DNA from: Planctomycetaceae bacterium UBA969
Lineage (GTDB): Bacteria; Planctomycetota; Planctomycetia; Gemmatales; Gemmataceae
Assembly: GCA_002303765.1 (NCBI GenBank)
Contig: DBCB01000147.1
Span: 3,876 to 10,775 of the forward strand
Length of the DNA stretch: 6,900 bases
Reading direction: 5' to 3'
Each line of letters begins with the position of its first letter. Position 1 is the first letter of the stretch. Positions 1-5,123 of the stretch are shown here, piece by piece. The position numbers and the translations under genes are program-made. The notes beneath the pieces are model-generated. The model made no database searches. It was given only the letters and a program-made list of their open reading frames with translations, and was not told the DNA's origin.

Positions 1-791
1 CCAGAGAGGAAAGCGTCTTGTTCAAAGGCTGCTGCTGCACCGTCGAGAAGTTCCAGATCTTCCTGACAACGATGTGCCAGAGCAGGATCGATGTAATGTT
101 CGAGGTCTTCAAGTTTCACCCTACGGATAGGCACTTGCAGCGAGCCACTATCGGTTGGTTCGAAAAGCAGCACCTCTTTTTGTAGGCGGTCGTACACCCC
201 GCAGAACTCGGGGCCATTGCCGATGGGCCAGTTGACAGGCACCGCAACGATCCCCAGCACTTCTTCGATTTCGCTTAGCAAGGAAAGCGGGTTTAGACTG
301 GGTCTATCCATTTTGTTGATGAAAGTGAGAATTGGAATCTCTCGGACAGCGCACACCTTGAACAGTTTTCGTGTCTGAGTTTCGATACCCTTGGCTGCAT
401 CAATAACCATGACTGCGGAATCCGCTGCTGCGAGGGTGCGGTAGGTATCTTCGCTGAAATCCTGATGGCCTGGGGTGTCCAGCAGGTTGATGATGTAGCC
501 TTTGTATGCGAAGCTAAGCGCTGTGGAAGAAACGGAGATGCCTCGTTGTTGTTCGAGTTCCATAAAGTCGGAAGTGACTGTTTTGCGAGTCTTTCGGCCT
601 CGTACCGTTCCTGCGACATCGATGCAGCCGGCATAGAGTAGAAATTTTTCGGTGAGGGTGGTCTTGCCTGCATCTGGGTGCGAAATGATTGCGAAAGTTC
701 GCCTACGGATAGCCTCGCTGGCTAACTGATCCGCGCTGCCTGCCTCTCCTGGGTTGATGGGTTCTTCTGGTGGATCGAGATCATTTTTCAA
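1..791 (-). CDS. prfC: Peptide chain release factor 3 (RF3), N-terminal part, cut by the left window edge
   Basis: RF3 is a translational GTPase that helps remove RF1/RF2 from the ribosome after termination. 263 codons are visible, read leftward and running off the edge. The GTPase motifs are clear: P-loop SHPDAGKTT (residues 37-45), switch I/effector region with EQQRGISV (80-87), G3 DTPGH (105-109), the stretch FSEDTYRTL (112-120), and G4 NKMD (159-162). The DFMELEQQRGIS and FSEDTYRTL stretches are typical of RF3 rather than of EF-G. Downstream, NWPIG (187-191) and the ELLDGA region also follow RF3. The start is taken as TTG at 791-789: an in-frame TGA lies one codon upstream, no ATG or GTG occurs before the P-loop, and GGAG lies 8 nt upstream of the TTG. 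The first ~28 residues are a polar extension. The gene is divergent from the downstream toxin-antitoxin pair and functionally unrelated to it. Domains 2 and 3 lie outside the window. Confidence 0.95.
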   Translation of the reverse strand, partial: MKNDLDPPEEPINPGEAGSADQLASEAIRRRTFAIISHPDAGKTTLTEKFLLYAGCIDVAGTVRGRKTRKTVTSDFMELEQQRGISVSSTALSFAYKGYIINLLDTPGHQDFSEDTYRTLAAADSAVMVIDAAKGIETQTRKLFKVCAVREIPILTFINKMDRPSLNPLSLLSEIEEVLGIVAVPVNWPIGNGPEFCGVYDRLQKEVLLFEPTDSGSLQVPIRRVKLEDLEHYIDPALAHRCQEDLELLDGAAAAFEQDAFLS

Positions 792-1087
792 AGGTCAGGC
801 TCCATAGGAGTGAGAATAAAAGGGGGTAGGTCTCTTTTTATTGCCCTTTTCTTGCTTGCACCCAATAGTTAACTCACCTAGTAAACTACCATCCTACCTC
901 GAAAAAACAAGGGCGAGCGAAGGTTGGCGAAGATTGGCGCACCCGGGAGATAAAAGGGGTTCAGGTTCCTACTTTGGCGGATTCCCAATTGTATCCTTGG
1001 AGAAAAAAAGGGCAGGTCTTCTGGACAGAGGTTTTAAAGCCAGCTTTACAGCTTGCCATTTAGCTTGCTAGCTGTTAAGCTGGTGCT
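792..1087. other. Intergenic region between divergent prfC and vapB
   Basis: About 300 nt with no convincing gene. An open frame at 841-1071 (plus) starts at TTG, has no ribosome binding site and encodes a peptide resembling nothing I recognise, so it is not called. A small 10-bp tandem repeat (GCGAAGGTTG then GCGAAGATTG) lies at 917-936. The right end holds the inverted repeat described separately. Promoters for both prfC and vapBC must lie here, but no convincing -35/-10 pair could be chosen by eye. Confidence 0.6.
1040..1083. promoter_or_regulatory. Candidate VapB/VapBC operator: inverted repeat plus AGCT half-sites
   Basis: The arms CCAGCTTTACAGCT (1040-1053) and AGCTGTTAAGCTGG (1070-1083) are inverted repeats matching at 13 of 14 positions. 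Within the element AGCT occurs at 1042, 1050, 1062, 1070 and 1078, so starts are spaced 8, 12, 8 and 8 nt. The element ends 4 nt before the vapB ATG. Ribbon-helix-helix antitoxins commonly repress their own operon by binding palindromic or tandem half-sites just upstream, so this is the most likely autoregulatory site. Binding itself is inferred. Confidence 0.5.
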
Positions 1088-1390
1088 ATGAAGACCACAA
1101 TTAATCTACCTGATGACCTTGTTCGTGAACTGAAGTTGTGTGCTCTTTTGCAGGGCAGGACTCTTCGCGACATCGTTGCTGAATTTCTTCGCAAGGGCTT
1201 GGCGGTTTCCTCTTCCCCGATCCCTCAACCAACAGATACCTCTAGGGTGGAGATTGGGCCAGATGGCATACCAACCATTCGGTGCCGCTCCGATGCTTCT
1301 GCAAGATATATTGGTATAGATGCTTTGCTTTTTCTTCAACAGCAGACGCAAACCCAAGAGGATTTTCACCGTGCGGGGCTTTCTATTTGA
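1088..1390 (+). CDS. vapB: VapB-type antitoxin, ribbon-helix-helix DNA-binding protein
   Basis: A 100-residue protein. Residues 1-38 form a ribbon-helix-helix domain: a beta strand (KTTINLP, 2-8), helix 1 beginning DDLVRELK, then GRT and helix 2 (LRDIVAEFLRKGL). This domain dimerises and binds operator DNA. The remainder is the flexible toxin-binding tail usual in VapB proteins, which blocks the partner nuclease. The ATG at 1088 is chosen because it begins exactly at the ribbon strand; no good Shine-Dalgarno sequence precedes it. The gene's last 20 nt overlap the start of the PIN-domain toxin gene, an arrangement expected of a translationally coupled antitoxin-toxin operon. It is probably autorepressed through the inverted repeat immediately upstream. 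The family is clear; the exact subgroup is not assigned. Confidence 0.85.
   Translation: MKTTINLPDDLVRELKLCALLQGRTLRDIVAEFLRKGLAVSSSPIPQPTDTSRVEIGPDGIPTIRCRSDASARYIGIDALLFLQQQTQTQEDFHRAGLSI
1357..1362 (+). promoter_or_regulatory. Ribosome binding site for the VapC toxin gene
   Basis: AGAGGA lies 8 nt upstream of the GTG at 1371, inside the vapB coding sequence. It selects GTG 1371 over the in-frame ATG at 1320, which would add 17 residues (MLCFFFNSRRKPKRIFT) upstream of the PIN core. Confidence 0.6.
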
Positions 1391-1820
1391 TACCAGTGTT
1401 TGGTTAGCGGTGGTGTTTCCCACTCACCCTTTCCATGATCGCGCCAAGCAATTTTTGCAAAAAGCAGCTCCGGGGCAACCTGCCCTGTTTTGTCGTTTTA
1501 CGCAGCAGAGTTTTTTGCGCCTTGTTTCAACCCCCGCCCTGCATAATGCCTACGGGGCTAATGGCATGACGAACCGGGATGCGTTGCTGGCCTTGGATTC
1601 CCTTCAGGCGTTGCCTCAAGTTGCAGTTTGCGATGAGCCTCCTGGGGTGGTTTCCCTCTGGTTTTCTTTGGCAACTCAGGATGCTGCATCCCCGAAAGTT
1701 TGGATGGATGCCTATTTGGCTGCCTTTGCGAAAGTGGCTGGGTTGCGCCTCGTCACCCTTGACAGGGATTTTCAAAACTTTGTCCCCTTTGGACTCGATT
1801 TGGCTTGGATTCAGGAATGA
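1371..1820 (+). CDS. vapC: VapC-type PIN-domain ribonuclease toxin
   Basis: A 149-residue PIN-domain protein, the usual length for VapC. Toxins of this family are Mg2+-dependent RNases that cut tRNA or rRNA and stop growth when freed from the antitoxin. The first catalytic aspartate is D7 in FLFDTSVWLAV. The C-terminal acidic pair sits in KVWMDAYLAAF (D113) and VTLDRDF (D131, with D133 nearby), the pattern W-x-D-A-Y-L-A-A-F followed by T-x-D. Where many PIN proteins carry a second acidic residue, this one reads RFTQQSFLRLVS (42-53), with Gln instead of Glu; related VapC proteins show similar TQ motifs, so this need not mean inactivity. The GTG start at 1371 is favoured by the ribosome binding site and by placing D7 close to the N-terminus. 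It overlaps vapB by 20 nt. The target RNA cannot be read from the sequence. Confidence 0.88.
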   Translation: MRGFLFDTSVWLAVVFPTHPFHDRAKQFLQKAAPGQPALFCRFTQQSFLRLVSTPALHNAYGANGMTNRDALLALDSLQALPQVAVCDEPPGVVSLWFSLATQDAASPKVWMDAYLAAFAKVAGLRLVTLDRDFQNFVPFGLDLAWIQE

Positions 1821-1871
1821 GGATAAAGCAGGTAGCGTTTGATTTTGTCAGTAAGGGCTACAATTATTGAT

Positions 1872-1892
1872 GATTGGAAATGAATTCCAATC
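1872..1892. repeat. Perfect 8-bp inverted repeat downstream of vapC
   Basis: GATTGGAA (1872-1879) and TTCCAATC (1885-1892) flank a 5-nt loop. No T-run follows and the stem is weak, so it is a poor terminator. It could be a protein-binding site. Confidence 0.4.
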
Positions 1893-1952
1893 CATAATAA
1901 CCCAACAATAATCTCGATCAGAATTATCTATTATTCATATTCAACTTGCTTG

Positions 1953-1966
1953 TTTCCTATTGGAAA
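1953..1966. repeat. Short inverted repeat sharing the TTGGAA half-site
   Basis: TTTCC (1953-1957) and GGAAA (1962-1966) flank TATT. Its right side reads TTGGAAA, as does part of the 1872-1892 repeat about 88 nt upstream, so both may be sites for one regulator. The match is short and may be chance. Confidence 0.25.
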
Positions 1967-2106
1967 GTATCGTATTCTCGCTTACAGTTTTTTAAACCCG
2001 TTTAGTTGGCTCAAGAAAAGATAATGAATGGAGTATCTCCTGATAAATTACACCTAATACCCAAAGCCATTTATTTAAACTTGCTTATCAATACATGATC
2101 GTTTGC

Positions 2107-2111
2107 AGGAG
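2107..2111 (+). promoter_or_regulatory. Ribosome binding site deciding the ECF sigma start
   Basis: AGGAG lies 6 nt before the GTG at 2118. A TTG at 2103 is in frame but would place this motif inside the gene, so GTG 2118 is preferred. Confidence 0.65.
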
Positions 2112-2117
2112 TCCCCA

Positions 2118-2744
2118 GTGCAAAATGACGATTCGATAGTTCGAAACCACCGTGAGTCTTCCCCTCTTTCCACAACATCGAGCCTAGTGGGGAATTTGCA
2201 GGCCGGATCCCGCGAACGCTGGGAAACCTTTGTTTTACTTTATACACCCTTACTCCGTTTCTGGATTCGTAGGGAAAGGGTTGCCCTTGCAGCAGAGGAC
2301 GATGTCCTTCAGGAAACCCTGCGTTCTGTCTTCATCGGAATAGGCCAATTCACAAAAGATTCGCAGTGCGGCACCTTTCGGGGCTGGTTGCGAACGATTG
2401 TAAAACGTAGAGCTGTAGATCACTTCCGCACCCAACCCGCGGAGTCGATTGTCAGCCAGTCCTCGCTGGAAGCGATTCCGGTTCCTGCACAAAAAGATCC
2501 AGCCGACATCCAAACCGAAGAGCAAGCATTGACCGACCTTAAGGCGCGAGCCTTAGAACTAGTCCGGCAATCCACCTCCGAAAAAACGTGGCAAATGTTT
2601 TGGTTGAATCTGGTGGAAGGGGTGCCAACTTCGGAACTGGCCAAGAAATTCAATGTATCTACCGCTGCGGTACGGATGGCAAAAGCGAGGGTGCTTAGCC
2701 GACTTCGTGAATTGATGGGTGACGATGCCCATGAAATCTCATGA
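2118..2744 (+). CDS. ECF-type RNA polymerase sigma factor (planctomycete kinase-linked type)
   Basis: A 208-residue alternative sigma factor that would direct RNA polymerase to a specific promoter set. Region 2 spans roughly residues 33-105. It includes WETFVLLYTPLLRFWIRR, then EDDVLQETL (60-68), the counterpart of the family's DDxxQE core-polymerase-binding motif, and GTFRGWLRTIVKRRAVDHFR (85-104), which matches the -10-recognition part. A variable acidic linker follows. Region 4 (about 150-200) has the helix-turn-helix VPTSELAKKFNVSTAAVRMAK for -35 recognition, ending in RVLSRLREL. The GTG start is set by the AGGAG site. The next gene, 71 nt downstream on the same strand, is a kinase whose N-terminus carries an anti-sigma-like zinc motif. 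This matches the known planctomycete association of ECF factors with Ser/Thr kinases and suggests the two form one signalling unit. Target promoters are unknown. Confidence 0.9.
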   Translation: MQNDDSIVRNHRESSPLSTTSSLVGNLQAGSRERWETFVLLYTPLLRFWIRRERVALAAEDDVLQETLRSVFIGIGQFTKDSQCGTFRGWLRTIVKRRAVDHFRTQPAESIVSQSSLEAIPVPAQKDPADIQTEEQALTDLKARALELVRQSTSEKTWQMFWLNLVEGVPTSELAKKFNVSTAAVRMAKARVLSRLRELMGDDAHEIS

Positions 2745-2815
2745 ATGTTACGCATTGCTGATATGTATGATTGAATCCCTTATGGGTCGATTAGTTAATA
2801 GGATCAGGCAATCCA

Positions 2816-4891
2816 ATGATTCCACAGTCTATTTGTCCTACTGATGATGAACTGGCCCGGATGGTGGCTGGCAAATTACCCACGGACCAAGTTGACTCTA
2901 TTTGTCTCCATGTGGAATCTTGTACCAGATGTCAGGGTTTACTTGCCCAGCTTGAAGTTGAACCAGATGGATTTATTCGATCCCTTACCAGCGTAACTGA
3001 AGCAGCTTTGGCAAAGGCCCGCACGGAAATGGAATTAGAGTCCAAATTCGAATCAGAACGCATGCATGATTACCTCACCGGACTATCCGAGCCAAAAAGC
3101 AATCGGCCAACTCTTAATCCCCCATGTCAACTTGGCCCCTACGAAGTGCAAAAGCTTATCGCAAAAGGGGGCATGGGGGAAGTGTACGAAGCTAAGCATC
3201 TTCGCCTCAATCGCTCGGTGGCACTTAAGGTCATCCGGGGTTATCGCCAAGAGGACCCAGCATCCGAAGGTTACTTCCTCAGGGAAATGGCGAATGCTGG
3301 CAAACTCGATCACCCAAATCTGGTTCGAGCTTATGATGCCTGGGAAGCAGATGGCTGCCTTTACATGGCTTTCGAATTGCTTGATGGTCAATCGCTTCAG
3401 ACCCATTTCGCAAAGGGAAATTCCTCCACTCTTGTGGATGCACTCGATGCGATTCTCGGGACTTGCCGGGCTCTGGAATACCTTCACAACCAAGGGTTGG
3501 TTCATTGCGATATCAAGCCTTCCAATGTCATTCGGCTTTCTGATGGGTCGATCAAACTCATTGATTTCGGTCTGGCAATAGACATGGCTTTGCCCCATTC
3601 TCCAAATGGGACTGGAACCAAGGGGTATATGGCCCCCGAACAGCAAGCTGGGGGCGGCCTTGTGGATCAGCGGGCTGATATTTACTCTCTTGGATGCCTC
3701 CTGAAATTTATGCTAGCCAGATTTCTTGATGCAGGTTCCCAAGGGTCGAAATCTGCTGAAGCCAAAGAGTTAATCACCATTGCAGAACGCATGACTCTGA
3801 ATGCCCCAGAACAGCGCTATCAATCAGTGAAAGAAGTTCGCACCCTTCTTGAGAACCTTCAGAAAAAAGTGCGCACCAAAGGAAATATATTTTGGAAGAC
3901 TGTAATTGTGCTTGCAGCCGTAGGCTTTTTGGTCGCAGGCATAAGCCAAATACCTGCACCTTGGGGCATTCAGAGTGAAGACAAAGAACATGGCAAAGCA
4001 CCAACCTCAAAGACCCAAGGCTCAACGAATTATTCGGGCATTCAGAGTGAAGGCAAAGAACATGCCAGAGCACAGACCCTCAAGGATCTGAGACAGGGAT
4101 TTAAAAGTCCGATTCCCATGAAAATGGTGGCCATCCCGGCTGGTAATTTTGTCATGGGTGCATGTGACGGGGATTCGGAAGCTCGACCCGATGAATTGCC
4201 TTGCAGAACCATTACATTCTCCAAGCCATTTCAAATGGGCGTCTATGAGGTTACGGTGGCCCAGTTTCTAGAATTTGTGGAAGCGCAAAAGTACAAAACT
4301 CTAGCGGAGTCATCTGGTTTGGGGGGATGGAAGGCAAGCACCGCCTCGAGTTGGGGGATTAAAAATTCGGATTTGAACTGGTCTTCACCGGGCTATCCCG
4401 TTGTCGCTGATCTCCCCGTTACGATGGTGAGTTACGAAGACGCATTGGCCTTCTGTGCATGGTTAAGCAAGCGGGATGGCAAAAATTACCGCCTGCCCAC
4501 GGAGGCTGAATGGGAATATGCCTGCCGGGCTGGTTCTAAAGATGTTTATCACTTCCCCATTAAATCTAGGGATTCCTATTGTTGGTCCCTTTGGAATACC
4601 AAAGGGACGGTTTCCCCTCGCCCGGTGGGTACCCGGCAGCCAAACCCCTTGGGCTTATTCGACATGGAAGGGAATGCCCGGGAATGGTGCCTTGATTGGT
4701 ATGGCGAAAAAGCCTATCTACTTTCCCAAAAAGAGTTTCCTCAGGGGCCAGCCAAAGGCACCCTTCGTGTGATTCGAGGGGGTTGTTTCATCGACATGAA
4801 TAGTTTTCTACGATCCTCGCACCGTGGCTACCTCGCCCCGGACCAAGTTTTAAATAATCAGGGCTTCCGGGTGGTTGCTGAAGGCAACTAA
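2816..4891 (+). CDS. Membrane Ser/Thr protein kinase with zinc anti-sigma-like N-terminus and C-terminal SUMF1/FGE-like domain
   Basis: A 691-residue multidomain protein. Residues 7-46 resemble a zinc-binding anti-sigma domain, with H32-x3-C36-x2-C39 (LHVESCTRC). A Hanks-type kinase domain follows (~109-350): glycine loop AKGGMGEVYEA (116-126), ATP-binding K138 in VALKVI, helix C E157, catalytic loop HCDIKPSN (230-237, D232), DFG (250-252) and APE (273-275). The usual HRD arginine is Cys231, making it a non-RD kinase. One hydrophobic segment (~358-379) is the likely transmembrane helix. A linker with two 24-residue repeats (384-431) leads to a SUMF1/FGE-like domain (~435-690), with VAIPAGNFVMG, GVYEVTVAQF, YRLPTEAEWEYACRAG, LFDMEGNAREWCLDW and GFRVV. 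The active-site cysteines of true formylglycine-generating enzyme are not at the expected C-terminal positions (GGCFIDMNSFLRSSHRG, 655-671), so a sensory or binding role outside the membrane is more likely. It probably controls the adjacent sigma factor. The start ATG is preceded only by weak purine-rich stretches. Confidence 0.9.
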   Translation: MIPQSICPTDDELARMVAGKLPTDQVDSICLHVESCTRCQGLLAQLEVEPDGFIRSLTSVTEAALAKARTEMELESKFESERMHDYLTGLSEPKSNRPTLNPPCQLGPYEVQKLIAKGGMGEVYEAKHLRLNRSVALKVIRGYRQEDPASEGYFLREMANAGKLDHPNLVRAYDAWEADGCLYMAFELLDGQSLQTHFAKGNSSTLVDALDAILGTCRALEYLHNQGLVHCDIKPSNVIRLSDGSIKLIDFGLAIDMALPHSPNGTGTKGYMAPEQQAGGGLVDQRADIYSLGCLLKFMLARFLDAGSQGSKSAEAKELITIAERMTLNAPEQRYQSVKEVRTLLENLQKKVRTKGNIFWKTVIVLAAVGFLVAGISQIPAPWGIQSEDKEHGKAPTSKTQGSTNYSGIQSEGKEHARAQTLKDLRQGFKSPIPMKMVAIPAGNFVMGACDGDSEARPDELPCRTITFSKPFQMGVYEVTVAQFLEFVEAQKYKTLAESSGLGGWKASTASSWGIKNSDLNWSSPGYPVVADLPVTMVSYEDALAFCAWLSKRDGKNYRLPTEAEWEYACRAGSKDVYHFPIKSRDSYCWSLWNTKGTVSPRPVGTRQPNPLGLFDMEGNAREWCLDWYGEKAYLLSQKEFPQGPAKGTLRVIRGGCFIDMNSFLRSSHRGYLAPDQVLNNQGFRVVAEGN
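3964..4087 (+). repeat. Diverged tandem repeat, 72-nt (24-codon) period, in the kinase linker
   Basis: The segment beginning at 3964 recurs at 4036. The two copies agree closely over about the first 40 nt and then diverge. In protein they read GIQSEDKEHGKA and GIQSEGKEHARA, in the same frame. They lie between the transmembrane helix and the SUMF1-like domain and look like a spacer lengthened by internal duplication. Confidence 0.8.
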
Positions 4892-4897
4892 ATTCTT

Positions 4898-4931
4898 CTG
4901 CGTCAGAATATTAGTGCTTCTTGTTACGCAG
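4898..4931 (+). other. Possible hairpin just after the kinase stop codon
   Basis: CTGCGT (4898-4903) pairs with ACGCAG (4926-4931), and AGAA (4905-4908) with TTCT (4918-4921), around a small internal loop. A competing TTCTG/CAGAA stem overlaps it. No T-run follows, so at best it is an RNA 3'-end structure. Confidence 0.25.
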
Positions 4932-4968
4932 TCCCGATATATCCAATGTTGGGTGAAATATTCCCAGC

Positions 4969-4996
4969 TACCGGCATCGCCCAGTCGGTATTTGTT
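4969..4996 (+). terminator. Weak candidate intrinsic terminator for the sigma-kinase transcript
   Basis: TACCGGC (4969-4975) can pair with GTCGGTA (4984-4990), seven pairs including one G-T, around an 8-nt loop. TTTGTT follows directly. The T-run is short and interrupted, so efficiency is doubtful, but its place between the kinase and the GTPase unit is right. Confidence 0.3.
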
Positions 4997-5027
4997 AAGC
5001 CATACGTTAAGGTTTCATGGTTGCGAT

Positions 5028-5051
5028 TTAAGAATATAATTATATTCTTAA
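5028..5051. promoter_or_regulatory. Perfect 24-bp palindrome upstream of the GTPase gene
   Basis: TTAAGAATATAA (5028-5039) is followed directly by its exact reverse complement (5040-5051), without a loop. It contains TATAAT at 5035-5040 and, on the other strand, at 5044-5039, so it could carry a -10 box under a dimeric repressor. No good -35 box stands at the right distance. It lies 72 nt before the GTPase start. The symmetry is seen; the regulatory role is inferred. Confidence 0.5.
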
Positions 5052-5123
5052 GTGAAATTGTAAGTTTTAGATAAAGCCGTTTCCAAAGCTAAACTAATAT
5101 TACTCCGGGGGAAATAAGATCTA

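Larger units (their letters stand above)
1821..2117. other. AT-rich intergenic region upstream of the ECF sigma gene
   Basis: Nearly 300 nt without a gene. It holds two short inverted repeats (annotated separately) and must contain the sigma-factor promoter. A weak sigma-70-like pair, TTGGAA (1961-1966) and TACAGT (1983-1988) with 16-nt spacing, is possible; each hexamer matches the consensus at 4 of 6 positions. No clear ECF-type GGAAC/CGTC promoter was found, so autoregulation is not shown. Confidence 0.5.

Noticed and set aside
293..673. Minus-strand 126-codon reading frame inside prfC
   Set aside because: It is out of frame with the RF3 sequence, which shows all GTPase motifs over the same bases; this frame is a shadow.
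841..1071. Plus-strand 76-codon reading frame between prfC and vapB
   Set aside because: It starts at TTG, has no ribosome binding site or recognisable domain, and overlaps the candidate operator.
1320..1370. ATG 1320 as the VapC start
   Set aside because: It would add 17 residues before the PIN core, while GTG 1371 has a well-placed AGAGGA and puts the catalytic Asp at residue 7.
1872..1892. Inverted repeat as an intrinsic terminator for vapBC
   Set aside because: The stem is short and AT-rich, and no T-run follows.
2103..2117. TTG at 2103 as the sigma-factor start
   Set aside because: The AGGAG at 2107-2111 would fall inside the gene; GTG 2118 is 6 nt after it.
3083..3646. Minus-strand 187-codon reading frame opposite the kinase
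   Set aside because: It lies wholly antisense to the kinase catalytic domain and encodes no recognisable domain; it is a shadow frame.
5028..5051. Palindrome as an intrinsic terminator of the kinase transcript
   Set aside because: It has no loop, is almost entirely A/T and has no following T-run; an operator or promoter role fits better.
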